A stretch of DNA of 20,175 nt, from IMG/VR virus record IMGVR_UViG_3300032294_001134, positions 1-20,175 of that record, one strand, 5' to 3'. This document shows positions 1 through 7,567 of this stretch, in pieces. The notes under the pieces were generated by a model. That model saw nothing but the letters and a program-made list of their open reading frames with translations. It searched no databases and was not told the origin of the DNA. Position numbers and translations under genes: made by a program. Numbering within the stretch: the stretch's first letter is position 1; every line of letters begins with the position of its first letter. The DNA is from a virus.

Positions 1-1
1 C

Positions 2-2380
2 CTAGCCGCTAATTTCTTTTACTGTCTTATATTTTCCTCGGTGTAGAACTCTGTCACCAACTTTGATGTTAGTTCCGACTAAATCAATAGGTTCTTCAGG
101 GTCACGCTTGTAAGCAGGTAGCCCAGGCATCATTCCTTTATCAAAACGTGGAGTGTCATCTTTAGGGAATGGAATATATTGTGGAGATTCTTCTTTTTCT
201 TCTTTATCTGTAGGAACAGCAGGTGCTTTTTTGGCAACAGGAGACTTTGCTCCAGGAGCAAATGGTCCTTCTTCGGCCATAATCTGTCGCATAACTTCTG
301 CTGCATCCTCATCATTGAGAGCAACTAAATCTCCTGCTTCAGCATAAATCTCTGTTGTAGCAATATTGGTATCTACGCCTTGAAGTTGTAGTGCGTCACG
401 AATTGCTTCGCCTGGAACGTTGGCTACGAACTCTTCACCATCATCTGTTGTTAGTTTGATTGCGCCATACCCTGGTGCTTCGTTTCCTGGCTCTAGAGCA
501 CGACGAAATTCTTTAAGAAGTTCTTCTTGAGAGATGTTTTGCGCTAAAAATACTGGGTTATCACTAAAACCTATTGGAAGATTTGGGTCTTGGTCTTGTT
601 CTGTAACTTCGCGCCAGTTTTGGAAAGGAGCAGGGTCAAGTTTGTTGTATCCCTCTGGGATTTCTTCGTTTGGAATATCAAAATTCTTTGGAAGATGTAT
701 GGTGTGGTCCTTACTCTCCATAAAGCGAGCAAGTTCATTCTCTGTAAGACCTTTTAGCAGTGTTGGAAGCGGTGTTGTGTCGCGTTCTTCTTCTTTGAAC
801 TCTGGTTCTTCTGCTGCTGGAGCAACATCTGGCGTATTTTCTTTTGTAACGCGCTCAAATGCTTCAGCAATGTCTGGCATCTGACCAGAAACCTCTTCTG
901 GACCCTTGCGTGAGTCAATGAGAGCCTTTTCGTTAGCATCAGAGCCAAGACCCTTGTCATAAATCTTTGCTAATTCAAGGTCAGCATCTTCTCCAGACTC
1001 TCCTAATGCTTTGTAGATAGCCTCTGCTGGAACTAACTCGTCACCACGACCAAATCTAAGTGCTCCATAGCCAAAAGCGTTTTCATTTTCACCTTGTGGC
1101 AAAACTGCTTGCTCTAAAGCCTCAATAAGTTCACTAGGCTCAAATCTTTGAGCAAGTTCTACAGGGTCATCAGTAAAATCTGGACTTTCTTCGTCTTGAC
1201 GACCTTCTGGGTCATACTCTCTTCCTTGATAAAGTTTTACAGCACCCTGTGGGTAATTAAATTCAAATCCAGGAGCAGGTTTCTTTTCTTGTTCTTGTTT
1301 TTGTTCTGGCTTAGCCTCTGGTTGCTTGTCTGCTACCTTTTCAAAGTCATCAATGCCGTCAAGAATATCTGCCCAGCCGTTACCTTCTACTTGTCCGCCT
1401 TCGCCATTTGTTGCGTTGAACTTTCCTGCTTCATCTTTTGTAACAGCCCAGTTTTCATTCTTCCAAACATCGCCGTCTTTTTCCCAGCCGTTAGGGGCAT
1501 CAAAAACTTCTAACTGTGATTCGTCAACAACTTCGTCAAACATCGAAACATTTTTTACTGGAGCAGGTGAATATCCATCTTTACTCTGTCCAGGAAGAAT
1601 TGCCTTTAGGTATTCTCCCTTTTCTGGATTTACAGCAACAATTTTTCCGTCAGCAAGTTCAATCTGAACTCTTCCATCTGGAAGGTCCATCAATGTTCTG
1701 CCAGAAAGACTGAATACTTGTCCTGCACGACGAACGAGTGCCCTAATACCTCCACCTTGGAAAGCAAATCGTCCTAAACGGTCACGACGCTGTAGTTGAG
1801 CACGAAGAGAACGGTTCATTGGAGAGTTTCCGTCTCCAAATGCTGCTAGTAGCGCTTCTGTAGGAACTAATCCTGTAGGCATTCCTGAAAGAACAGATGT
1901 GTAGTAGATATGTTCTACAGAACCTGGTTCGGAAGAGAAAGCAGAGGCAAGAATAATTCTTGCACGCTCGTCGGTAATGCGTGGGTCATCCGCAAACCAC
2001 TGAGACTTATAGTTTCTTAGAGCAGATGCTGTCAACGTGTGTTGACGTGTAGAACGTGGGTGTGAAATAGGAAGAAGGTCTGTATGAGAAAGAGTAAGTG
2101 AGTTTACTTTATTACTTTGAGCAAGATTGATATATGAAGAAAGTTCCTTGAGAGCCATGTGCTCGCGGAGAGAAAATGGAAGGTCTCGTGTTTGTTGTAA
2201 TGAGCGAAGAACAACTGTAAACGCTGAGCGCTTTGTGACTCTACGAGATACAGAGGTGTTCTGATTGACTTCTTCAAGAATCTGAAGAACTGAATCACGC
2301 AAACGCATTGCTTGTTTAGTTGCATTGGCACGACGACCCTGCTCAGCAATAGCGAAACTCAAACGACGGACTCTACTCAT
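2..2380 (-). CDS. Large acidic head-region protein with internal duplication
   Basis: A 792-residue protein of unknown exact role, next to the portal block and so probably structural. The N-terminal ~200 residues are basic and helical and carry DLLPxxHxRST (from about residue 101) followed by LTASAL (116-121), both shared with the upstream neighbour. The rest is acidic and Pro/Glu/Lys-rich. Two clearly related units lie at about residues 402-476 and 605-683; each has F-(T/S)-D-x-P-V-x-L-A-Q, then GYGA, VPxEAI and IY. A small SH3/KOW-like segment (VGDRVLHRGKY) ends the protein. The ATG at 2380 is preferred: it overlaps the upstream stop as ATGAGTAG and follows a GAGGAAG ribosome site; an in-frame TTG at 2398 is less likely. 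I do not recognise a named family; a minor capsid or scaffold-like protein is a guess. Confidence 0.8.
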   Translation of the reverse strand: MSRVRRLSFAIAEQGRRANATKQAMRLRDSVLQILEEVNQNTSVSRRVTKRSAFTVVLRSLQQTRDLPFSLREHMALKELSSYINLAQSNKVNSLTLSHTDLLPISHPRSTRQHTLTASALRNYKSQWFADDPRITDERARIILASAFSSEPGSVEHIYYTSVLSGMPTGLVPTEALLAAFGDGNSPMNRSLRAQLQRRDRLGRFAFQGGGIRALVRRAGQVFSLSGRTLMDLPDGRVQIELADGKIVAVNPEKGEYLKAILPGQSKDGYSPAPVKNVSMFDEVVDESQLEVFDAPNGWEKDGDVWKNENWAVTKDEAGKFNATNGEGGQVEGNGWADILDGIDDFEKVADKQPEAKPEQKQEQEKKPAPGFEFNYPQGAVKLYQGREYDPEGRQDEESPDFTDDPVELAQRFEPSELIEALEQAVLPQGENENAFGYGALRFGRGDELVPAEAIYKALGESGEDADLELAKIYDKGLGSDANEKALIDSRKGPEEVSGQMPDIAEAFERVTKENTPDVAPAAEEPEFKEEERDTTPLPTLLKGLTENELARFMESKDHTIHLPKNFDIPNEEIPEGYNKLDPAPFQNWREVTEQDQDPNLPIGFSDNPVFLAQNISQEELLKEFRRALEPGNEAPGYGAIKLTTDDGEEFVANVPGEAIRDALQLQGVDTNIATTEIYAEAGDLVALNDEDAAEVMRQIMAEEGPFAPGAKSPVAKKAPAVPTDKEEKEESPQYIPFPKDDTPRFDKGMMPGLPAYKRDPEEPIDLVGTNIKVGDRVLHRGKYKTVKEISG

Positions 2381-3335
2381 CTGCTTCTTCCTCTTCAATT
2401 TCTGGAAGTAAATCTGCGTCTAAACTTTCATAACCCAAGGAGGCTAAAAGTGCTGCTCTCTTGAATGGGTCCTCACCATTTCTTACACCACGAAGCCATG
2501 AAGCACGGATTGCATGTTCTGCTTCATAGCCAAATCCTGAATATTCTGCCATAGCCAAAATAGCATCTTCTGGATATTCGTAATCTTCTTTATCTTTTAG
2601 TTCTATAGTAAGTTCTTTTTCTACCATGTATTCTTCAATTTCATCTGTAAGACCTTTATACTCAGGCTTTACTGAAACAACACCCTCTGGAATCACAGCA
2701 AAGCGGCACTTACCATCTGCCTCAACTTCGAGAGAAATAATCTGACACTTGTTTGGTCCTTGGAAAAAGATGCAGTTGCTGCACTTGACACCAATATCTT
2801 TAACTTCATTTTCTAAAGCAGGTGTGTAGCCGGCCCAAACTCCACTACCGTCTTGGTCAAATGGACCATGCTTTTGAGTGATTGCAATAAGCGCTTCTGC
2901 TAAATCTCGCTCTTCTGGAACTAAGCCAGATGCAGTAATAGATGCTGATTTCTTTGTAGAACGTGCGTGGTTTGCTGGAAGTAAATCATTATCTGCTTTA
3001 TATGCAGAGTTAGAAGGCTTTCCGCTCTTTACTAGACGCAAGAAAGCGTTGACGCGACCCATTGCCCATTGGTTGCGATTCATTCCAGGACGATGAGATA
3101 CAGAGTATGCACCAGCACCACGACGATACACAGCCTTAAGCGTTCCTAAAGTTACTTTCTTAGAAGACTTCTCGTTATGTTGTTTTACTTTTTCTTTCAA
3201 AGACTTTTCTACAGCAGCAGAGAACTTTACTTTACGAGCAGTCTTTCCTGTAGAAGCAGAGCCCTTAGCGTTTTTACTAGAGCCTTTTACTCTATCTTTT
3301 TTAGGCGCTGGCGTTTGGGCTAGTTTCTGTACCAC
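2373..3335 (-). CDS. DUF5824-type phage head-region protein with four-Cys motif
   Basis: Recognised by the segment from TLGTLKAVYRRGAGAYS to HRPGMNRNQWAMGRVNAF (about residues 62-98), which I recall as the DUF5824 signature of phage proteins near portal genes. It is followed by DNDLLPANHARST and ITASGL (133-138). Four cysteines at about 185, 188, 197 and 210 (C-x2-C-x8-C-x12-C, in KCSNCIFF...GKCRFAVIPEG) could hold zinc or an Fe-S cluster. The N-terminus is very basic and the C-terminus acidic (EIEEEEADE). The start is uncertain: the frame opens to an ATG at 3383, which would overlap the portal by 83 nt; a GTG at 3335 follows GGAAGGCGGTGAG and gives a shorter overlap, so it is used here. The gene sits between the portal and the large acidic protein, suggesting head assembly. 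Confidence 0.8.
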   Translation of the reverse strand: MVQKLAQTPAPKKDRVKGSSKNAKGSASTGKTARKVKFSAAVEKSLKEKVKQHNEKSSKKVTLGTLKAVYRRGAGAYSVSHRPGMNRNQWAMGRVNAFLRLVKSGKPSNSAYKADNDLLPANHARSTKKSASITASGLVPEERDLAEALIAITQKHGPFDQDGSGVWAGYTPALENEVKDIGVKCSNCIFFQGPNKCQIISLEVEADGKCRFAVIPEGVVSVKPEYKGLTDEIEEYMVEKELTIELKDKEDYEYPEDAILAMAEYSGFGYEAEHAIRASWLRGVRNGEDPFKRAALLASLGYESLDADLLPEIEEEEADE

Positions 3336-5064
3336 TTGGCTCACCGCCTTCCACTGGTGCAACAGGCTTACCAAAAGCGGCATCTCTAATCATTTGGTCT
3401 TGCTCTGGAGTCATATTTGTTTGAGATGCTGATACTGCTTGCTCTCTAACTTCGTTCATAACCTCTGGAGCAAACGCTGCTAAGAATGTTTCAGTAAGTT
3501 CTGGAGTAATAACTCCCTTTTCATTGAGCATTCGTAGAGCAAACTCATTTGCTGTTGGAGCATCAGCATCGGAGAACCCGTGGGCACGACGCCAAGTCTG
3601 TTGACTAATAACTCCTCGGTCATAACCTGCGTCAGCATCTGCTGCTCGGTCATTACGAGTTGAAACTGCTGATGGGTCATACCAAACAACAATCTTTTCT
3701 ACATCTGCTTCGTTGTAACCCTGAGCAACTAGGTATGGACGAAGATAAACAATAGTCAAAGCATCAGCGATAAGAAGCATTAAAGGTTCAATGTGTGCCT
3801 TGTATAGTGCTTCATCAATTTGTAGTGCGTTTGAATACTTTACATTCGCAAGACCTGTAACAACATCCTTTGGAACATCTAGTCCCTGCAAGATGCGCTC
3901 TAGAACACGGTCCGCACGTTGAGCCAACGCTGGGTCAAATGAACGCTCGAACTTAAACTGCTTAATCTTGTCGCCAAGTTCTGCTGGACCACGAATAATA
4001 AGTGGAACAACTGCTGATGCTGACTCTTCATCACGAATTGGAGTTGTCATAGCATCAATGAGTTGCTCTTCAAACTCATCTTCTGCTTCTTCAGCAACAA
4101 ACTGTGGATTTAGTTCATTGTCAGTGTCATATGGATAATCTGGGTCGCCTTGTGCAGCAACAGAAAGTCCATCAGGCAAATACAACGCACCAGCATTGAG
4201 GCGAGAGCGTGCAGTTGCACGGAATGTTCTGTTGAGGAGAAGAAGTTCTGCGCAAAGGTCTAGCAAACCGCGTAGCGATGAGTCTGCTTCATCTGAGAAG
4301 CGTGGGTGTGAACGCCAAATGCGACCAACAAATGCTTTGTTGTTTAGTCTCTTGATACCAATGTTGCTTTGTCCGCCAGATTGTTCACGACGAGAGATTA
4401 CGTTGTATCCACCACGGTTATCAGCAAGAACCTCATCAACAGAACGAATATCCCAAGACTCTGGTAATCCAGTTCCACGCAACTCTGGCATCTGAACTAA
4501 ATAACATTCACCAGCAACAGAAAGATTAAGTGCTGCATCACGAAGAAGACCTGCTTGTCCTCCGTATGCTGAATCTAAACGAGCAAGAGCACGCTCTGCT
4601 GCTGCCGCAAGACGTGGGTCAATCTTTGAAGAGTCTCTTACAGATGCAGGAGCCTCTGATGGATTATCTACAATCGCTGCATAAATACGAATACGAGAAA
4701 CAACAGATGCAACTAAATTAAAAGCATATTTGATTTCACCAATAGCATCGTAATATTCCCAGGCTTCTGCTTGCCATGCTGATGATGCTGCTGAACGACG
4801 AGTTCTAAATTGTTCGAACTCACCCTTGTCGTTTATTTTTATCTGAACTGCTGCCGCAGTTAAAGTTCTTGGAGTTGAATAAGATGCAGACTTTGCTTGA
4901 TTAGAAAGAAAGATAGATGCCGCGCCAGTTACTACTGGAGACTGTGCCACTACTTGAGTAGAGCGACTACTTCTGCGACTGGATGTTCTTTTTCGAGACG
5001 CCTGAGCCGCTACTGGCTTCTTAGGCTCTTGTGTGTTCTCGCCATCGCGTAGGAAAACTCCCAC
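3301..5064 (-). CDS. Phage portal protein
   Basis: Portal proteins form the dodecameric ring at the capsid vertex through which DNA is packaged and to which the tail attaches. This 587-residue protein matches the actinophage portal type in overall layout: a basic, Ser/Arg-rich N-terminal tail, a helical segment (YAFNLVASVVSRIRIYAAIV), LLRDAALNLSVAGECYLV, a W-R-S-H-P motif before a long helix (LLLNRTFRATARSRLNAGALYLP), and the stem/crown region with FERSFDPALAQRADRVLERI and GLANVKYSNALQIDEALYKAHIEP. An LTAAAV motif at about residues 68-73 resembles the LTASA/ITASG motifs of the next two proteins. The start is GTG at 5064, because AAGGAG lies 7 nt upstream; an in-frame GTG at 5088 has no comparable ribosome site. 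Unusually, no large terminase gene precedes it in this window. Confidence 0.9.
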   Translation of the reverse strand: MGVFLRDGENTQEPKKPVAAQASRKRTSSRRSSRSTQVVAQSPVVTGAASIFLSNQAKSASYSTPRTLTAAAVQIKINDKGEFEQFRTRRSAASSAWQAEAWEYYDAIGEIKYAFNLVASVVSRIRIYAAIVDNPSEAPASVRDSSKIDPRLAAAAERALARLDSAYGGQAGLLRDAALNLSVAGECYLVQMPELRGTGLPESWDIRSVDEVLADNRGGYNVISRREQSGGQSNIGIKRLNNKAFVGRIWRSHPRFSDEADSSLRGLLDLCAELLLLNRTFRATARSRLNAGALYLPDGLSVAAQGDPDYPYDTDNELNPQFVAEEAEDEFEEQLIDAMTTPIRDEESASAVVPLIIRGPAELGDKIKQFKFERSFDPALAQRADRVLERILQGLDVPKDVVTGLANVKYSNALQIDEALYKAHIEPLMLLIADALTIVYLRPYLVAQGYNEADVEKIVVWYDPSAVSTRNDRAADADAGYDRGVISQQTWRRAHGFSDADAPTANEFALRMLNEKGVITPELTETFLAAFAPEVMNEVREQAVSASQTNMTPEQDQMIRDAAFGKPVAPVEGGEPSGTETSPNASA

Positions 5065-5098
5065 TGATTTACTCCTTGTCTTTTTCACGGAATACGAA

Positions 5099-5392
5099 TC
5101 AATTTCTATTTTCGTATGCGGCTAGAAGACCCGCTATGGCCGATAGTGAAAACACTATACAAACATAGAGAGTTATCGTAGGCATAATGATACTTGATAG
5201 AACAAACAGCGATGCTGTCCAAATGCTCATACACCACATACAAGTAAATAAATATCCGAACTTATTAGTCTCTGGGGGGAACCTGCGCCACAGGCGGTTC
5301 CTGAGCCCGTTGAAGATTTCGTCCTGGGTCAAGATTCTGCTGAGACGGTAGGTGGCAAGAGCACCTACAAGAAAGTAGAAGAACTCGGTCAT
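5099..5392 (-). CDS. DUF1360-like small membrane protein
   Basis: A 97-residue membrane protein starting MTEFFYFLVGALATYRLSRIL. It has an N-terminal hydrophobic segment (about 3-20), a short charged loop, the motif CMWCMSIWTAS (about 51-61) and two further hydrophobic stretches up to about residue 92. The C-x-W-C-x-x-x-W motif and the opening A-x-Y-R-L-S-R are typical of DUF1360, a family of unknown function found in Gram-positive bacteria and their phages. The ATG at 5392 overlaps the upstream stop as ATGA, so translation is probably coupled. The frame extends further upstream, but that would overlap the preceding gene by ~50 nt without a good ribosome site. Confidence 0.75.
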   Translation of the reverse strand: MTEFFYFLVGALATYRLSRILTQDEIFNGLRNRLWRRFPPETNKFGYLFTCMWCMSIWTASLFVLSSIIMPTITLYVCIVFSLSAIAGLLAAYENRN

Positions 5393-5733
5393 GCGACAAT
5401 GTTCCCATAAGGCTGCCAAGAACGTAAGCGCGACCCGCATCCGCAGTTGTCGTCTTTCTTGAAGACCATCACCTTGCCATCAGCGGTTTCGACAATATGT
5501 AGTTTGTCTTTCTTTTCGTAGGAAACATACTTTTCTTGGAAGACTAGTGTTGGACCCTCTGGAGAATCAACACCAATCATTATTCGGTCATTGACGACTA
5601 CGATTCGGCATCTATCTAGGCGTCTAGTGCCCTGTGGGCCGCCACCACGAGGTCCGAAGGAGTCAAAGTCAATCACTGACTCTCTAGGGGCAATCGCAAC
5701 GGCTGCTGGGAAGACGTCTGCATGAACTTTCAT
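5389..5733 (-). CDS. Hypothetical phage protein with CGCGSRLRSW motif
   Basis: A 114-residue soluble protein of unknown function. The middle is predicted beta-rich (RIVVVNDRIMIGVDS, LHIVETADGKVMVF), consistent with a small beta-barrel. The C-terminus carries NCGCGSRLRSWQPYG, with Cys in a C-x-C arrangement followed by a basic-aromatic tail; I recall similar endings in small proteins near portal or terminase genes of actinophages, but cannot name the family. Start and stop overlap both neighbours as ATGA (5730-5733 and 5389-5392), so it belongs to the tightly coupled structural operon. Confidence 0.75.
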   Translation of the reverse strand: MKVHADVFPAAVAIAPRESVIDFDSFGPRGGGPQGTRRLDRCRIVVVNDRIMIGVDSPEGPTLVFQEKYVSYEKKDKLHIVETADGKVMVFKKDDNCGCGSRLRSWQPYGNIVA

Positions 5734-6077
5734 TTCAAATCCTTATATTCTGTAGGTATATAGAACTCTTCCCAGCCTAGATAATGCTTGGCAAGACTTA
5801 TAGGAACTAGTAGGGGCTTCTCTCTTGTTGCTTTACCTTTGAAAAGCACGTCATCTATATCTTCTTGGCTTTTAGCCACTTGGCAATACATCCAAGACTG
5901 TATCTTTTGAAGCATCTCTAAGGGAAAAGCAATCGGATAAGGATTTTTCTCTGCTGTAAGGGTCTCAAGGGGTCTGGCGTTGGGTCTAGCCTTTGCCTTC
6001 TTTGGGTTTGTCCATATAGCAACTACTAACTCGTGCTCAGAGAAATTTCCAGAAGATGTTTTATAGATTCTAGCCAT
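5730..6077 (-). CDS. Hypothetical protein in structural operon
   Basis: A 115-residue basic protein, no family recognised. Visible features are a Lys/Ala/Arg/Pro-rich stretch (NPKKAKARPNARPLETL, about 25-41), a probable helix (FPLEMLQKIQSWMYCQVAKSQEDIDDV) and a C-terminal part rich in aromatic residues (HYLGWEEFYIPTEYKDL). No signal peptide or membrane segment. It overlaps the upstream HTH gene by 8 nt and the downstream gene by 4 nt (ATGA), placing it in the leftward operon that leads to the portal gene. Confidence 0.7.
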   Translation of the reverse strand: MARIYKTSSGNFSEHELVVAIWTNPKKAKARPNARPLETLTAEKNPYPIAFPLEMLQKIQSWMYCQVAKSQEDIDDVLFKGKATREKPLLVPISLAKHYLGWEEFYIPTEYKDLK

Positions 6078-6570
6078 TGGAGAGCCGCCTTGCGATGGCT
6101 CTGTAGGTTATCCCAGCGGCTTCAGCGATGTCTGCGGCAGGAACTCCGCGGTTGTAAAGCATACGAGCCACATGGGTAAGTTCTTGATTGGCTTTAGCAA
6201 ACGGGCTATCTGGAGGAGTCTTGGCTCTATAGCGATTTGCTAAGACTGCTAATTCTTGTAGGTGAGCCTTTAGTTCTGGGGGAACGCTTGGGGAGATACT
6301 GCGAAGTCGAGGTGAGTTGAGTAGAGGTGCTGTTGTAGTAAGAGACTTAGGAGGTGTAGGCGGTATTGCTCGACGCTGTTCCTGTGGTGTTGCGTTTTGA
6401 ACCCAGAAGTGAACTGTTGATTTAGGTCTTTGTGGCTCAAGAGAATCGGCAATAATCTTTAGAGACCATCCAGCCTCCCAGAGGGCTCTCAGACGGCTAT
6501 GAAGCAACTCTGGCTCTAGAGAAGAAAGGAATCTAACCTCATCTGCTGGAAGTCTAACCTTTTTCTTCAT
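6070..6570 (-). CDS. DNA-binding protein with two HTH segments
   Basis: A 166-residue basic protein with two helix-turn-helix-like parts separated by a Pro/Ser/Thr-rich linker. The N-terminal one (about 21-56) reads LHSRLRALWEAGWSLKIIADSL; the C-terminal one (about 130-166) reads LTHVARMLYNRGVPAADIAEAAGITYRAIARRL, a good match to HTH modules with A-x-x-A-G-I-T recognition turns. The layout parallels the rightward gene at 8364-8999, including PPELKAHLQELA against PNEELLARLKEL, so the two are probably distant paralogs. It is the first gene of the leftward structural block, and its ATG at 6570 borders the non-coding control region. A regulator is the likeliest role; a small-terminase-like DNA-binding role is an alternative. 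The ribosome site is poor. Confidence 0.75.
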   Translation of the reverse strand: MKKKVRLPADEVRFLSSLEPELLHSRLRALWEAGWSLKIIADSLEPQRPKSTVHFWVQNATPQEQRRAIPPTPPKSLTTTAPLLNSPRLRSISPSVPPELKAHLQELAVLANRYRAKTPPDSPFAKANQELTHVARMLYNRGVPAADIAEAAGITYRAIARRLSNG

Positions 6571-6654
6571 TGCTCTATATTACAGCATTTATATTGATGC
6601 GTACAGGAAACTCTAGAAGATTTGGAGCCCTGTAATGGACGATTTACAAAATAT

Positions 6655-6753
6655 ATGAAGGTTTACGATTATTGGTTTTGGCCTGTGAGATGGAAGTGCT
6701 ATTTCTTAGCCTCTCTGCAAATCGTTTCCGGAGTTGTTCTTATGTTTTATTAA
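6655..6753 (+). CDS. Possible tiny membrane peptide
   Basis: A 32-codon frame, MKVYDYWFWPVRWKCYFLAS followed by a hydrophobic tail ending VVLMFY. It has an aromatic/basic front and one hydrophobic helix long enough to span a membrane, a non-random composition for so short a frame. Against it: no Shine-Dalgarno sequence, and the start lies in a region otherwise made of control sequences. A 7-codon frame beginning at about 6635 ends in an ATGA overlap with this start, so coupling is possible. Treated as a candidate only. Confidence 0.3.
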   Translation: MKVYDYWFWPVRWKCYFLASLQIVSGVVLMFY

Positions 6754-7018
6754 TTTTGTTTTTATTTTGGATTTACGCTTACAAAGTTGAGTCATAGTGG
6801 CTCAAGTTTTACTTTCTGCTTTCTAGGGGGTCATAGGAAAGGTAACAAAATGTTACAAATGAGCCTAGTTGTGTGTCTAAAAAGTTTTTATAAGTTGTTT
6901 GTAGTCATTACTAGACATCTTGGTTGCTTGTGTCATTGTCTAAAGTTGTAGTCAATAGTCTGACAAGTGTTAGGTCTAAATAAGTTGCTAACAAATAAGA
7001 GGACATTGACTAGATACT

Positions 7019-7038
7019 AAGTTACTAGCGAGTAACTT
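7019..7038. promoter_or_regulatory. Perfect inverted repeat, possible operator
   Basis: Arms AAGTTACT and AGTAACTT are exact reverse complements around AGCG. It lies about 85 bases upstream of the P1 -35 box, among many related AGTAAC/GTTACT words. A dimeric regulator site is likely; the binding protein is unknown. Confidence 0.45.
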
Positions 7039-7088
7039 ACTAGCCTGACTACTAACAAGTAACAAGGCTACTGACTAGGCTGGCTAGG

Positions 7089-7104
7089 TGTGTTATAAAA
7101 CACA
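7089..7104. promoter_or_regulatory. TGTGTT-ATAA-AACACA palindrome upstream of P1
   Basis: A 16-base perfect inverted repeat with 6-base arms, 20 bases upstream of the P1 -35 box. The same palindrome, with ACAA at the centre, occurs at 7797-7812 upstream of P3. Two copies placed before two related promoters suggest an operator. Confidence 0.5.
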
Positions 7105-7124
7105 GGGCGTGGGCGTGTTATAAC

Positions 7125-7153
7125 TTGACAAGCGTGTATAGGTGTTATAGTCT
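7125..7153 (+). promoter_or_regulatory. Promoter P1 (TTGACA-N17-TAGTCT)
   Basis: TTGACA at 7125-7130 and TAGTCT at 7148-7153, 17 bases apart (an alternative -10, TATAGT, sits two bases closer). The following bases TTTACTCAT are shared with P2, which supports a common promoter family. It would give a ~40-nt leader before the ATG at 7197. Confidence 0.75.
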
Positions 7154-7196
7154 TTACTCATTGCTACAAGGTGTAGTAATAAGAAAGGGAAAACAA

Positions 7197-7433
7197 ATGG
7201 CACAATACGGAGTAATGATTACAGTTGATGAGGGAAAGTCTTACGAGACAAATTACAGTTTCGTAGTTGATTACAAGGAAAGAGTGCGAGAGTTACTTCT
7301 AGGCACTACCGCACCCATCACAAGCGTTATCGTTACAGAGGAAGCCTACGGCACAGAAACCCGTATGCTCACCGCAGAGGAAATCTTGGGAATTGTTCTC
7401 AACCACCCACGAGAGGCTCTATCACTAGCCTAA
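7197..7433 (+). CDS. Hypothetical early-type protein
   Basis: A 78-residue protein, MAQYGVMITVDEGKSYETNY onward, no family recognised. It appears to be a small alpha/beta protein: two strands at the front (YGVMITV, NYSFVVDY), a helix (KERVRELLLG), a strand (ITSVIVTEEAY) and a C-terminal helix (AEEILGIVLNHPREAL). The ATG at 7197 follows AAGAAAGGGAAAACAA; the frame stays open back into the P1 promoter, so longer starts are not credible. It is the first rightward gene, transcribed alone from P1 and closed by a strong terminator at 7448-7471. Position next to the control region fits an early regulatory or host-takeover protein, but that is inference. Confidence 0.75.
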   Translation: MAQYGVMITVDEGKSYETNYSFVVDYKERVRELLLGTTAPITSVIVTEEAYGTETRMLTAEEILGIVLNHPREALSLA

Positions 7434-7447
7434 AAGACTTCGCAGAG

Positions 7448-7471
7448 AAGCCCCCGCAAGGGGGCTTTTTT
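7448..7471 (+). terminator. Rho-independent terminator
   Basis: AAGCCCCC-GCAA-GGGGGC followed by six T. It lies 15 bases after the stop of the 7197-7433 gene. Confidence 0.9.
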
Positions 7472-7496
7472 GTTACCTAAATCACCTAAAATAAAC

Positions 7497-7525
7497 TTGA
7501 CACGCTTACCCGCATAGCATAGTAT
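7497..7525 (+). promoter_or_regulatory. Promoter P2 (TTGACA-N17-TAGTAT)
   Basis: TTGACA at 7497-7502 and TAGTAT at 7520-7525, spacer 17. It shares TTTACTCAT after the -10 with P1 and drives the 7568-7750 gene. Confidence 0.8.
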
Positions 7526-7567
7526 TTACTCATAAGCACAAGGGGTGCTTACAAAGGGGGAAACAAA

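Larger units (their letters stand above)
6571..7196. other. Divergent non-coding control region
   Basis: About 620 bases between leftward and rightward genes. It is AT-rich with many short repeated words: ACTAG recurs (around 6910, 7009, 7025, 7039 and 7074), and variants of AAGTAAC/GTTACT and AACAAG cluster between 6960 and 7070. Perfect inverted repeats include AAGTTACT-AGCG-AGTAACTT (7019-7038) and TGTGTT-ATAA-AACACA (7089-7104), the latter just upstream of promoter P1. A degenerate copy of the dispersed 14-mer (GCAGAAAGTAAAAC, minus strand) lies at about 6806-6819. The region could hold operators, a replication origin, or both; the sequence alone does not decide. One tiny possible gene (6655-6753) lies inside. 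Confidence 0.6.

Noticed and set aside
1148-1667. Plus-strand frames opposite the large acidic protein
   Set aside because: Antisense shadows; low-complexity Phe/Leu/Ser composition, no ribosome sites, and the minus-strand frame is continuous with clear domain structure.
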